A program made the position numbers and the translations under genes. The notes under the pieces were generated by a model, which searched no databases, was not told the DNA's origin, and worked only from the letters and a program-made list of their open reading frames with translations. From an uncultured Pseudomonadota bacterium (GTDB lineage: Bacteria; Pseudomonadota; Gammaproteobacteria; Steroidobacterales; Steroidobacteraceae), in contig CAIVYV010000001.1 of NCBI GenBank assembly GCA_903910215.1, forward strand, positions 1-16,568: a stretch of DNA of 16,568 nucleotides, written 5' to 3'. Of this stretch, positions 5,993 through 14,067 are shown one piece after another (the stretch's first letter is position 1; every line of letters begins with the position of its first letter).

Positions 5993-6655
5993 ATGACTAG
6001 TTTGGCCGCCCCCTCCGCCAGTACCTCAAGCGTAGACACCTCTGCGCTGAAGCGTCCCACGCAGCAATTCGGGCAGGATCAGTTTCTGACCATGATGCTC
6101 GCGCAATTGAAGAACCAGGATCCGCTGAAGCCGCTCGAGCCCTCCGAGTTTCTCGGCCAGCTCGCGCAGTTCAGCACCGTGACCGGTGTGCAGGAGATGC
6201 AGAAGTCACTCGGCACCATGGTCGACTCGCTGCGTTCGAGTCAGGCACTCGAGGGCGCGAATTTCGTTGGCCGTCAGGTGCTCGCCCCGGGCAGCACGGC
6301 CACGTTCGATGGCGCCAGCACGGTTCGTGGTGCCGTCGACATGCCGGCCGGCACCGCTGCCGCAGAACTCATCATTCGCGATGCCGCGGGTGCGGTGGTT
6401 CGCACGGCTCCGCTCGATCCGCGCGCGGGTCTCACGGGCTTTGCCTGGGACGGACGGAATAGCGCGGGCAATCCGGTGTCGCCGGGTGCCTACAAGATCG
6501 AGGTGGCGGCACGCCGCGGCGATCGCACTGAATCTCTGGAGACGATGCTGCAAAGCCGCGTTGACAGCGTAACCCTGGATACCGGCGGAGCCGGTTTGAT
6601 GTTGAACACCATGAACGGTGCGCTGCCGATTTCGGCCGTGCGCCGTGTGATGTAA
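5993..6655 (+). CDS. flgD: Flagellar hook cap/scaffold protein FlgD
   Basis: A 220-residue hook-capping protein. The FlgD N-terminal domain shows Phe26-Gly-Gln-Asp-Gln-Phe-Leu-Thr-Met-Met-Leu-Ala-Gln-Leu-Lys-Asn-Gln-Asp-Pro (26-44), then Phe-Leu-Gly-Gln-Leu-Ala-Gln-Phe-Ser. The C-terminal half has the Tudor/Ig-like FlgD region, including Phe-Ala-Trp-Asp-Gly-Arg-Asn-Ser-Ala-Gly-Asn-Pro-Val-Ser-Pro-Gly-Ala-Tyr (about 144-161). FlgD sits at the growing tip of the hook and orders addition of FlgE subunits; it is discarded when the hook is finished. The leading ~20 residues are Ser/Thr/Ala-rich, as expected for an exported unfolded N-terminus. AAGGAG overlaps the flgC stop, ten bases before the ATG. 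Confidence 0.96.
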   Translation: MTSLAAPSASTSSVDTSALKRPTQQFGQDQFLTMMLAQLKNQDPLKPLEPSEFLGQLAQFSTVTGVQEMQKSLGTMVDSLRSSQALEGANFVGRQVLAPGSTATFDGASTVRGAVDMPAGTAAAELIIRDAAGAVVRTAPLDPRAGLTGFAWDGRNSAGNPVSPGAYKIEVAARRGDRTESLETMLQSRVDSVTLDTGGAGLMLNTMNGALPISAVRRVM

Positions 6656-6675
6656 CCCCTAGAGAGGAACCAGAC

Positions 6676-7956
6676 ATGTCCATACGTACAGCCATCGGTG
6701 GATTGAACGCGGCGCAGACCGATCTGTCGACCACCGCCAACAACATCGCCAACGCCTCGACCTCGGGCTTCAAGAGCTCACGAACGGAGTTCGCGGATCT
6801 GTTCACCGCAGGGTCTGCGGGTGTCGAGCCGGGTGCCGGCGTTCGGGTGTCGGGCGTCGTGCAGAATTTTTCGCAAGGTGACCTTGCGGCGACGGGCAAC
6901 TCGCTCGATCTCGGCGTCAACGGCAACGGCTTCTTCATGGTGAGGACGGGCGATGGCTCCAACGCCTACACCCGCGCGGGAGCCTTCCAGCTGGATCGCG
7001 AGGGGTTTCTGGCCAACGGCAGCGGCGATCGTCTGCAGACGTATAAATACGTGGACGGCCGCTTCGAAACCGGCGTGCCGACCACGCTGCAGGTTGCGCG
7101 CACATCCCCGGCACAGGCCACGAGCAACGTCGAGTTGGCCTTCAACCTTCCGGCTTCAGGTGCCACGCAACCGGCGGTTGCATTCGATCCGACGCGGCCC
7201 GAGAGCTACAACTTCTCGAGCGCCACGACCGTGTACGACTCGCAAGGTGGTGCGCACGTGGCCACGGTGTATCTCGTCAAGCAGGCGGCGGAAAATACGT
7301 GGAAGCAGTACCTGTACATCGGTGGCAGCGGCACGGGGAATAACGTGCAGGCCACAGGCACCGGTGCCACCGGTGCCGGTACGGTCGCCGATCCGTACGC
7401 GACAACACTGACATTCGATGGCAACGGCGTGATCACGCAGCCGACGTTGACGGCACCGACCGGCGGTAAGGTTTCCTACTCGGCTTATGACCCGACCACC
7501 ACGGGTGCCAACCCGATCACTTTGAGTATCGACCTAGCCAGCACCACGCAGCTCGGTCGCGCCTTCAACGTGAGTTCGGTGGATCAGAACGGATATTCCT
7601 CGGGCAGCTTCATCGGTCTGAGCGTCGATAACCAAGGTGTCATTCGCGGCAGCTACACCAACGGTCGCGAGATCGAGCTCGGCAAGGTCGCGCTCGCCAA
7701 TTTCGCCGTGCCGCGCGCCCTGAATGTTCGGGGTAACTCGACTTGGACGGAAACCTTCGGCTCGGGTGCCGCCTTGCTGGGTTCAGCAGGCAGCGGTGGT
7801 CTCGGTGAGATTCGCAGCGGCGTGCTCGAATCCTCGAACGTGGACATCACCGAGCAGCTCGTGAACATGATCACCGCGCAGCGCAACTTCCAGGCGAATG
7901 CCAAGGTTGTCTCCACAGCCGATCAGCTCGCGCAGAGCATCATCAACCTGCGCTAA
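6676..7956 (+). CDS. flgE: Flagellar hook protein FlgE
   Basis: A 426-residue hook subunit, near the ~400 of enteric FlgE. The N-terminal axial-protein motif is Leu-Ser-Thr-Thr-Ala-Asn-Asn-Ile-Ala-Asn-Ala-Ser-Thr-Ser-Gly-Phe-Lys-Ser-Ser (about 17-35), followed by Leu-Gly-Val-Asn-Gly-Asn-Gly-Phe-Phe-Met-Val and Ala-Tyr-Thr-Arg-Ala-Gly. The central variable hook domains span roughly 145-355. The C-terminal helix motif is Leu-Val-Asn-Met-Ile-Thr-Ala-Gln-Arg-Asn-Phe-Gln-Ala-Asn-Ala-Lys (about 395-410). GAGAGGAAC lies just upstream of the ATG. The middle of the gene has a Gly-Thr-Gly-Ala-Thr-Gly-Ala-Gly run (DNA ~7355-7382) built from GGTGCC repeats, in the surface-exposed part. Confidence 0.97.
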   Translation: MSIRTAIGGLNAAQTDLSTTANNIANASTSGFKSSRTEFADLFTAGSAGVEPGAGVRVSGVVQNFSQGDLAATGNSLDLGVNGNGFFMVRTGDGSNAYTRAGAFQLDREGFLANGSGDRLQTYKYVDGRFETGVPTTLQVARTSPAQATSNVELAFNLPASGATQPAVAFDPTRPESYNFSSATTVYDSQGGAHVATVYLVKQAAENTWKQYLYIGGSGTGNNVQATGTGATGAGTVADPYATTLTFDGNGVITQPTLTAPTGGKVSYSAYDPTTTGANPITLSIDLASTTQLGRAFNVSSVDQNGYSSGSFIGLSVDNQGVIRGSYTNGREIELGKVALANFAVPRALNVRGNSTWTETFGSGAALLGSAGSGGLGEIRSGVLESSNVDITEQLVNMITAQRNFQANAKVVSTADQLAQSIINLR

Positions 7957-7983
7957 GTCTGACTGAGGATCTGAGGTAACGCG

Positions 7984-8736
7984 ATGGATAAGCTGATCTA
8001 CGTATCGATGGCGGGGGCGAAGGCGGCACTGCAAGCGCAGGCAACCAATAGCCACAACCTCGCCAACATCAATACGACCGGCTTTCGCGCGGACCTCTCT
8101 GCTTTCGAGTGGCGCGGCGATGCGTCGACTGCAAACGAGGGCGCTCTTTCGGCCCGCGCGCTCGGGGGTCAGATGACCCAGAGCTTTAATGAAGCGAGCG
8201 GTTCCTTGCAGGCGACGGGGCGTGATCTCGACGTTGCGGTCAACGGGCAGGGCTGGTTTGCCGTGCAGGATGCTAGTGGTAACGAAGCGTACACCCGAGC
8301 GGGTGACTTTCGGCTCGATACCAACGGCACGTTGCGAAATGGTTCCGGCCGAGAAGTGCTGGGAGAGGGCGGGCCTATCGTCATCCCGCCCAACACCTCA
8401 ATCACTATCGCGAGCAATGGCGACATTTCAATCGTGCCGCTGGGCCAAGGCTCCGAGACCACCGCGGTCATCGGGCGCCTCAAGCTCGTCAATCCGCCGC
8501 CGCGAGATCTCGAGCGCGGCTCGGACGGCTTGTTCCGCTTGCGAGCCGGAGACATTGCTCCGTCCGACCCGACGGTTCAAGTGGTCTCCGGAACGCTAGA
8601 AGCCAGCAACGTCAACGGCGCACAGGCCATCGTCAACATGATCGAACTGTCGCGTCAGTTCGAACTGCAAATGCGCACCATCAAGTGGGCCGAAGAGAAC
8701 TCGCGTTCGTCCGGCAGCCTGCTCAACACCCGCTAA
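7984..8736 (+). CDS. flgF: Flagellar proximal rod protein FlgF
   Basis: A 250-residue rod protein of typical length. It begins Met-Asp-Lys-Leu-Ile-Tyr-Val-Ser-Met-Ala-Gly-Ala-Lys, the recognisable FlgF opening. The rod motif is Gln-Ala-Thr-Asn-Ser-His-Asn-Leu-Ala-Asn-Ile-Asn-Thr-Thr-Gly-Phe-Arg (about 19-35). Asp-Leu-Asp-Val-Ala-Val-Asn-Gly-Gln-Gly-Trp-Phe-Ala-Val follows (about 82-95), and the C-terminal block is Val-Asn-Met-Ile-Glu-Leu-Ser-Arg-Gln-Phe-Glu-Leu-Gln-Met. FlgF lies between the FlgB/FlgC layers and the distal FlgG rod. A GAGG site about eight bases upstream supports the ATG. It starts 27 bases after flgE and is followed by flgG after 28 bases. There is no visible promoter between flgE and flgF, unlike Pseudomonas, where flgF heads its own operon. 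Confidence 0.96.
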   Translation: MDKLIYVSMAGAKAALQAQATNSHNLANINTTGFRADLSAFEWRGDASTANEGALSARALGGQMTQSFNEASGSLQATGRDLDVAVNGQGWFAVQDASGNEAYTRAGDFRLDTNGTLRNGSGREVLGEGGPIVIPPNTSITIASNGDISIVPLGQGSETTAVIGRLKLVNPPPRDLERGSDGLFRLRAGDIAPSDPTVQVVSGTLEASNVNGAQAIVNMIELSRQFELQMRTIKWAEENSRSSGSLLNTR

Positions 8737-8764
8737 CGACACTAGTTACCACTGAGGTTCAATC

Positions 8765-9550
8765 ATGGACTCCGCACTCTGGGCAGCAAAAACGGGACTC
8801 GAAGCGCAGCAAACGCGCATGGCAGTCACGGCCAACAACCTCGCCAACGTCAACACCACAGGCTTCAAGCGGGGTCGAGTGGCTTTTGAGGACCTCATGT
8901 ACCAGAACGTGCGCCAGGTCGGTGCGACGGGTGCACAGGACACGCTGCTACCGACGGGTATCAACATCGGTACGGGCTCACGCGTCGTGGCCACCGAAAA
9001 GATGTTCACCCAAGGCAGCATGCAGATCACCAATAATCAGTTAGACGTGGCGATCAACGGCCGTGGATTCTTCCAGGTGGCATTGCCCGATGGCACCACC
9101 GCGTACACACGTGATGGCAGCTTCAAGGTCAATGCGCAGGGTGAACTCGTCACCTCGAGCGGCTATCGGATACAGCCGACAATTTCGATCTCTGAGGGCG
9201 CGGTGTCGGTGACCGTGGGCACGGACGGTGCCGTCAGCGTACAGCTTGCGGGTCAGGCGAGCCCCAACCAGGTCGGCACCTTGCAGTTGGCGGACTTCGT
9301 CAACCCCGCGGGGTTGCAGGCACGCGGTGAGAACCTCTTCCTCGAATCCGCTGCGAGCGGTCCCGCCCAGGCGGGCACGGCCGGTGTCAACGGTCTCGGC
9401 GTGCTGCAACAGGGTGCGCTCGAAGCGTCGAACGTCAACGTGGTCGAAGAGCTCGTCAGCATGATCGAGACGCAACGAGCCTACGAAATGAACTCCAAGG
9501 CCATCTCGACCACCGACAAGATGCTCGAGTACCTCACGCAGCGGCTCTAA
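8765..9550 (+). CDS. flgG: Flagellar distal rod protein FlgG
   Basis: A 261-residue distal rod subunit, essentially the canonical ~260. The N-terminal sequence Ala-Lys-Thr-Gly-Leu-Glu-Ala-Gln-Gln is followed by Val-Thr-Ala-Asn-Asn-Leu-Ala-Asn-Val-Asn-Thr-Thr-Gly-Phe-Lys-Arg-Gly (about 20-36). The FlgG-specific stretch Gly-Ile-Asn-Ile-Gly-Thr-Gly-Ser-Arg (about 61-69) distinguishes it from FlgE and FlgF. The core block Leu-Asp-Val-Ala-Ile-Asn-Gly-Arg-Gly-Phe-Phe-Gln-Val (about 93-105) is intact. The C-terminus ends Met-Ile-Glu-Thr-Gln-Arg-Ala-Tyr-Glu-Met-Asn-Ser-Lys-Ala. FlgG forms the rigid driveshaft through the P and L rings. A weak GAGG site precedes the ATG. Confidence 0.97.
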   Translation: MDSALWAAKTGLEAQQTRMAVTANNLANVNTTGFKRGRVAFEDLMYQNVRQVGATGAQDTLLPTGINIGTGSRVVATEKMFTQGSMQITNNQLDVAINGRGFFQVALPDGTTAYTRDGSFKVNAQGELVTSSGYRIQPTISISEGAVSVTVGTDGAVSVQLAGQASPNQVGTLQLADFVNPAGLQARGENLFLESAASGPAQAGTAGVNGLGVLQQGALEASNVNVVEELVSMIETQRAYEMNSKAISTTDKMLEYLTQRL

Positions 9551-9563
9551 GCGGAGATTGATC

Positions 9564-10286
9564 ATGCGTATCCTCTTATCTTCGACGGCAGTTTTTGTGG
9601 CACTGGCACTCACCGGCTGTGCAACCGACGGCAGTCGACTCATCGAGCGCCCGGATGCCTGGCGTGCCGCCATGCCCGAGCTCGACGCGCCAACGCCGGT
9701 CCCCAATGGGTCCATCTACCAGAGCGACCAGGACATTCGGCTGTTCGAGAACTCGGTTGCACGGCGCGTCGGCGATACACTGATGATTCGCCTCGTCGAA
9801 AACATGGACGCGTCAAAGAGCTCCTCGACCTCCACGGGAAAGAACTCCGGCGTGTCGATCCCGGCGCCGACGATCGGTGGCCAGAGCCTGCCGATGGTGA
9901 ACATTGACCAGGCTCTCAAGGGCAACCTGCGCCGGCTCGGTACGGTGGGCGACACCACACTCGAGACCGAGCGTACCTTCGATGGCTCCGGTTCGAGCAG
10001 CCAGACCAACAGCATTTCAGGCGACATCACGGTGACGGTCGCCAAACGCTGGCCAAACGGCAACCTCTTCGTTCGTGGCGAAAAGTGGATCCAAATCAAT
10101 CAGGGCAAGGAATTCGTACGCGTCAGCGGCATCGTGCGCAGCGTCGACATTGGACCTGACAACTCCGTCGCTTCCACCAAGGTGGCTGACGCGCGCATTA
10201 CCTACTCGGGTACCGGCGCTCTCGCCGACGCGAATGCCCCGGGTCTGTTGTCGCGGTTCTTCAACTTTTCTTGGTTCCCGTTCTAA
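9564..10286 (+). CDS. flgH: Flagellar L-ring lipoprotein FlgH
   Basis: A 240-residue outer-membrane lipoprotein, close to the 232 of enteric FlgH. The signal peptide ends in the lipobox Leu-Thr-Gly-Cys with the lipidated cysteine at residue 19. FlgH features are Gly-Asp-Thr-Leu-Met-Ile-Arg-Leu-Val-Glu (about 71-80), the Ser/Thr-rich segment with FDGSGSSSQTNSISGDITVTV-type residues (about 138-158), and Gly-Asn-Leu-Phe-Val-Arg-Gly-Glu-Lys. FlgH polymerises into the L ring, the outer-membrane bushing of the rod. A TTG two codons upstream (9558) is possible, but ATG 9564 has GGAG seven bases before it and gives a clean Met-Arg-Ile signal peptide. The stop codon shares a base with an ATG in the flgI frame (TAATG). 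Confidence 0.95.
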   Translation: MRILLSSTAVFVALALTGCATDGSRLIERPDAWRAAMPELDAPTPVPNGSIYQSDQDIRLFENSVARRVGDTLMIRLVENMDASKSSSTSTGKNSGVSIPAPTIGGQSLPMVNIDQALKGNLRRLGTVGDTTLETERTFDGSGSSSQTNSISGDITVTVAKRWPNGNLFVRGEKWIQINQGKEFVRVSGIVRSVDIGPDNSVASTKVADARITYSGTGALADANAPGLLSRFFNFSWFPF

Positions 10287-10297
10287 TGGAGCGTGCC

Positions 10298-11404
10298 ATG
10301 CGCAGCATCGTCGTGATGATTTCAGTCCTGCTGACGGCGCTGTCGGCTCCCTCGCAGGCTGAGCGCGTCAAGGATCTCGCGAGTGTCGCGGGCGTCCGAC
10401 CGAACCAGCTCGTCGGCTACGGCCTCGTAGTAGGTCTCGATGGCACGGGTGACCAAACAAGTCAGGCCCCGTTCACCATCCAGAGCATCAAGAACATGCT
10501 GGCACAGTTCGGTGTGGTCGTACCCCCGAACGTCAATCCGCAGTTGAAGAACGTGGCCGCGGTGACCGTCACTGCGGAGTTGCCGCCGTTCGCCAAGCCG
10601 GGTCAGGCCATTGATGTGACCGTGTCGTCGATCGCCAATGCGGGCAGCTTGCGAGGTGGTGAGTTGCTGCTGGCACCCTTGCGCGGTGCCGACGGCGAGG
10701 TTTACGCGATCGCACAAGGTACGCTCGTCGTCAGCGGCTTCGGCATCCAGGGCGGCGACGGCTCACGCATTTCAGTGAACGTCCCCAGCACCGGTCGTAT
10801 CCCGGGTGGTGCCACCGTGGAGCGCTCGGTGCCGACCAGCTTTGCGACGGATCCGGCGATCACGCTGAACCTCAACACACCTGATTTCACCACCGCGAAT
10901 CGCCTCGTCACCGGAATCAATGAGGTGTTGGGTGCGGGTGCCGCGGAGGCGCTCGATGCCGTATCGGTCAAAGTCGCTGCACCGGCTGATCCGAGCCAAC
11001 GCATCGCGTTTGTGGCGCAGCTCGAGCAGATCGACATAAAGCCGGGCGACGCGGCGGCGCGGGTGATCGTCAATGCGCGCACAGGCACGATCGTCATTGG
11101 CAGCAACGTGCGGGTGTTGCCGGCTGCCGTGGCCCACGGCTCCTTGTCGGTCACCATCACCGAGCGTACCGACGTCAGCCAGCCGGGCGCCTTCGCGCAG
11201 GGTGGCACCACGGCTCAGGTACCTCGGACGGAGATCGACGTCAAGCAAGCCGAAGCGCGCATGTTCAAGTTCGACTCCGGAGTGAGTCTCGACACGCTCG
11301 TTGATGCGGTCAACAAGGTGGGCGCAGCCCCAGGTGACCTCGTGGCGATCCTCGAGGCCCTGAAGCAGGCGGGCGCGCTGCGCGCCGAGCTCGTGGTGAT
11401 CTGA
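10298..11404 (+). CDS. flgI: Flagellar P-ring protein FlgI
   Basis: A 368-residue periplasmic P-ring subunit with a Sec signal peptide (Met-Arg-Ser-Ile, hydrophobic core, cleavage after Ala21 before Glu-Arg-Val-Lys-Asp). The mature N-terminus carries the FlgI hallmark Leu-Val-Gly-Tyr-Gly-Leu-Val-Val-Gly-Leu-Asp-Gly-Thr-Gly-Asp (about 38-52). Asn-Val-Ala-Ala-Val-Thr-Val-Thr-Ala-Glu-Leu-Pro-Pro-Phe (about 84-97) follows, and the C-terminus is Leu-Glu-Ala-Leu-Lys-Gln-Ala-Gly-Ala-Leu-Arg-Ala-Glu-Leu. Three starts are possible: TTG 10271, ATG 10286 (overlapping the flgH stop) and ATG 10298. I prefer 10298 because GGAG (10288-10291) lies six bases before it. ATG 10286 adds only Met-Glu-Arg-Ala and has no Shine-Dalgarno sequence. 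FlgI assembles with help from FlgA encoded upstream. Confidence 0.95.
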   Translation: MRSIVVMISVLLTALSAPSQAERVKDLASVAGVRPNQLVGYGLVVGLDGTGDQTSQAPFTIQSIKNMLAQFGVVVPPNVNPQLKNVAAVTVTAELPPFAKPGQAIDVTVSSIANAGSLRGGELLLAPLRGADGEVYAIAQGTLVVSGFGIQGGDGSRISVNVPSTGRIPGGATVERSVPTSFATDPAITLNLNTPDFTTANRLVTGINEVLGAGAAEALDAVSVKVAAPADPSQRIAFVAQLEQIDIKPGDAAARVIVNARTGTIVIGSNVRVLPAAVAHGSLSVTITERTDVSQPGAFAQGGTTAQVPRTEIDVKQAEARMFKFDSGVSLDTLVDAVNKVGAAPGDLVAILEALKQAGALRAELVVI

Positions 11405-11413
11405 GGAAGGACG

Positions 11414-12403
11414 ATGAGCACCGAAGCGATCAGCGGCAAGGCATACACCGACGTTCAGGGTCTCTCCGACCTGAAGCGTGCGGCGCGTGCGCAGGATCCG
11501 GCTGCGGTTCGCGAGACAGCACGTCAGTTCGAGAGTATTTTTATTCGCATGATGTTGCAGAGCATGCGCGATGCGGGTGGCCAGGACGAGTTGTTCTCGT
11601 CTCAGGAAGGCAACACGTATCGCAGCATGTTCGATGATCAGATCGCACTCGACATGAGTCGTGGCAAAGGCATCGGGCTTGCCGACTTGCTTGTGCAGCA
11701 GTTGATGCGTGCCGGCGTAGACGCGCAAGCCAGCGCCGTGACACCGCTGGCGAGTGGTGCCATTGCCCGCGAGCCGACGGCGGCGCGAGCGACGGAGACC
11801 GTCGCCCCGCGCGTCAGCGAGCTGGATTCGACGTCGGTTACCACAGCGCCGGCAACCAACGGAGCGGCTAAGGCAGTCGCCGCGACAGCAGAGACAACGA
11901 GTACCGCCGCGGAACCGGGATCGCGTCGCGCGTTCCTCGAGGCAATCTTGCCGGCTGCGGAAAAGGCGGCCCAGGTACTCGGCGTGTCGCCGCGTTCCTT
12001 GATGGCTCAGGCGGCGCTGGAGACGGGCTGGGGACGCTCGATGCAGCGTGACGGCGCGGGCATGAACTTCAACCTGTTCGGCATCAAGGCGACGGGTGGC
12101 TGGAACGGCCGAGCACAGGATCAGTCCACCACCGAGTATGTCAACGGCGTGGCCGAGCGACAGGTCGAGCGTTTCCGTGCCTATGGCAGCATCGAGGAAA
12201 GCTTCGCCGATCACGCGCGCTTGTTGTCGCGCAGTGCTCGATATTCGGATGCCGTGAACACCGGCGGTGACACCGCGGCCTATGCCCAAGCGCTGCAGCG
12301 CGGTGGCTATGCCACCGACCCCGCTTACGCGCGCAAACTTACCGCCGTCGCCGAAGCGGTGGACCGCTTGATGGCGACCCGCACTGACAGGACAGGTGTG
12401 TAA
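11414..12403 (+). CDS. flgJ: FlgJ: rod-cap and peptidoglycan hydrolase
   Basis: A 329-residue two-domain protein, close to the ~313 of enteric FlgJ. The N-terminal rod-binding domain (about 28-100) has Gln-Phe-Glu-Ser-Ile-Phe-Ile-Arg-Met-Met-Leu-Gln-Ser-Met-Arg (38-52) and Met-Phe-Asp-Asp-Gln-Ile-Ala-Leu-Asp-Met-Ser (72-82). A ~70-residue Ala/Thr-rich linker (101-170) follows. The C-terminal glucosaminidase domain (about 172-320) carries Gln-Ala-Ala-Leu-Glu203-Thr-Gly-Trp-Gly and Asn-Leu-Phe-Gly-Ile-Lys (220-225). Glu203 is the expected catalytic acid, and Glu241 sits where the second acidic residue is expected by spacing; both are inferred by family comparison. FlgJ opens peptidoglycan for the rod and caps it. 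AGGAAGG precedes the ATG; the stop overlaps the flgK ATG (TAATG), so translation is coupled. Confidence 0.95.
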   Translation: MSTEAISGKAYTDVQGLSDLKRAARAQDPAAVRETARQFESIFIRMMLQSMRDAGGQDELFSSQEGNTYRSMFDDQIALDMSRGKGIGLADLLVQQLMRAGVDAQASAVTPLASGAIAREPTAARATETVAPRVSELDSTSVTTAPATNGAAKAVAATAETTSTAAEPGSRRAFLEAILPAAEKAAQVLGVSPRSLMAQAALETGWGRSMQRDGAGMNFNLFGIKATGGWNGRAQDQSTTEYVNGVAERQVERFRAYGSIEESFADHARLLSRSARYSDAVNTGGDTAAYAQALQRGGYATDPAYARKLTAVAEAVDRLMATRTDRTGV

Positions 12404-14049
12404 TGACTGCTTCAGCGGCTTCCAGCATGACGAGTTTGATGGCCTTCAAGCGGGCCATCGACGTGCACTCGCAGAACGTTGCGGGCGTGAATACCGAAGG
12501 GTACGTGCGACGTACCGTCTCGCTGTCTCCGGGCACCTTGCTCGAGTCGGGCAGCGGCTCGCAGGGTGGTCGCGAAGACACCGTCGTCATCCGTCGGCAA
12601 GTCGACGAGTTCCTTGTCGATCAGGCTCGCGTGACCGGTTCGAACGCCGAGAGGGCACGAATCGTTGCTGAGAAGGCGGGTCAGTTGAAAGGACTGCTCA
12701 GCGCCGATTCGGCCAGCTTGCAGGATTCTCTGGTCAGTCTTCGCGATGGCTTCGATGGTCTCGCCAGTCAGCCGACGTCGGCCTATGCACGCGACACCCT
12801 GATGTCGCGTCTCGAATCGACGATTTCGCGATTGCACGATCTTGACGATCGCATTCGCCTCTACGAGGGCGAGATCGACAGTCGCATTTCAAGTGAAGTC
12901 GACACGCTCAACGCGCTGACCAAGCAGGTGGCGGACCTCAACCGCAAAATCGCCTCGGGTACGGTGGAGAATTCGTCGGCCAACTCGACGCTGCTCGACA
13001 TGCGTGACCGGGCGGTCGATCGCATCGCCCAGAAAGTCTCCATCCGCGTGCTGCCTGGAACCAACGGCGCGCTCAGTGTCTCGACCACATCGGGTGTCTC
13101 GCTCGTTGAGGGCCTTGATTCGGCCACACTGACGACGATTTCAGATCCCTATCAACGAGATCGCCTGATGGTGGCTCTGGTTACGGACGCCGGGATACGT
13201 GAGATCCCTGATCAATTCGGTGGCGGTACGATTGGGGGATTGATCGAGACACGCTCGACGCTGATTGACCCCTCGCGTAACCAGCTCGGTCGTGTGGCGG
13301 CGGGCCTCGCGACGCTGCTCAACGACCAAAACAAGCAGGGTGTGACGCCGACGGGCGCAGCGGGCACCAACATCGTGACCATCGGTGGTCCGGTGGTCAT
13401 GGCGCGTAGCGGGAATACCGGTACAGCCACGATCAACGCTTCGATCGATGACGTAAAAAAACTCACGGCGGGCGATTACCTCGTGGAGCGGACTGGAACC
13501 AATTGGGTGGTTCGTCGCAGCGACACGCTGGAGGCGGTTGCGACCACGGGAACGGGTGCCGCAGCAAGCCCGATCAAGTTTGAGGGTTTATCGCTCGTTA
13601 TGTCGGGCACGCCAGCGAATGCCGACCGGTTCCTTATCCGGCCGACCCGCGATGCGGTGACGGGTCTTGCCCTGACGACCACGAATAGCCAGGCCATTGC
13701 AGCGGCGAAAGCCGGCAGCGGGGCGGGCTCGGGTGACAACACTAATGCGCTGGCGATGGCGCGGCTGTTCGACGACAACGTCTTCGATGATTCCCAGCGC
13801 TCGTTGCGTGTTATCGCAGAGCGGTTGACCGGTCGAGTTGCCGGACTCGCGGAGTCTTCCGCGACCTCATACCAGGTGCAGACGCTGGCGTCGGACGAGG
13901 CACAGTCTGCGCGCGCAAACATGTCCTCGGTCAACCTGGACGAGGAGGCGGCTGAGTTGCTGCGCTTTCAACAGGCCTACCAGGCGGCGGCCCAGGTGAT
14001 GCGCATGAGTAATCAGTTGTTCGACAGTCTTCTGACGATCGCTCGCTAG
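12403..14049 (+). CDS. flgK: Flagellar hook-filament junction protein FlgK
   Basis: A 548-residue junction protein of normal length. The N-terminal axial motif reads His-Ser-Gln-Asn-Val-Ala-Gly-Val-Asn-Thr-Glu-Gly-Tyr-Val-Arg-Arg (about 23-38), diverged from the usual NNIANVNTPGYSRQ form. Residues ~90-200 form the long FlgK helices, with Asp-Leu-Asn-Arg-Lys-Ile and Asn-Ser-Thr-Leu-Leu-Asp-Met-Arg-Asp. The central insertion (about 350-410) is a beta-rich module with Thr-Ala-Gly-Asp-Tyr and Gly-Thr-Pro-Ala-Asn-Ala-Asp-Arg-Phe. The C-terminus has the canonical Val-Asn-Leu-Asp-Glu-Glu-Ala-Ala-Glu-Leu-Leu-Arg-Phe-Gln-Gln-Ala-Tyr-Gln-Ala-Ala (about 507-526). FlgK forms the first junction layer between hook and filament and is a FlgN client. 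Its start overlaps the flgJ stop by one base. Confidence 0.95.
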   Translation: MTASAASSMTSLMAFKRAIDVHSQNVAGVNTEGYVRRTVSLSPGTLLESGSGSQGGREDTVVIRRQVDEFLVDQARVTGSNAERARIVAEKAGQLKGLLSADSASLQDSLVSLRDGFDGLASQPTSAYARDTLMSRLESTISRLHDLDDRIRLYEGEIDSRISSEVDTLNALTKQVADLNRKIASGTVENSSANSTLLDMRDRAVDRIAQKVSIRVLPGTNGALSVSTTSGVSLVEGLDSATLTTISDPYQRDRLMVALVTDAGIREIPDQFGGGTIGGLIETRSTLIDPSRNQLGRVAAGLATLLNDQNKQGVTPTGAAGTNIVTIGGPVVMARSGNTGTATINASIDDVKKLTAGDYLVERTGTNWVVRRSDTLEAVATTGTGAAASPIKFEGLSLVMSGTPANADRFLIRPTRDAVTGLALTTTNSQAIAAAKAGSGAGSGDNTNALAMARLFDDNVFDDSQRSLRVIAERLTGRVAGLAESSATSYQVQTLASDEAQSARANMSSVNLDEEAAELLRFQQAYQAAAQVMRMSNQLFDSLLTIAR

Positions 14050-14067
14050 CAGCGTTAGGAAATTAAG

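Noticed and set aside
7355..7382. GGTGCC/ACCGGT repeat cluster inside flgE
   Set aside because: It encodes a Gly/Ala/Thr-rich surface loop in frame. This is a coding-sequence repeat in a variable hook domain, not a separate element.
10772..12289. A 505-codon open frame on the minus strand opposite flgI and flgJ
   Set aside because: It is an antisense shadow of GC-rich codon usage. Its translation is rich in Arg and His with no recognisable domain, while the plus strand has two well-conserved flagellar genes.
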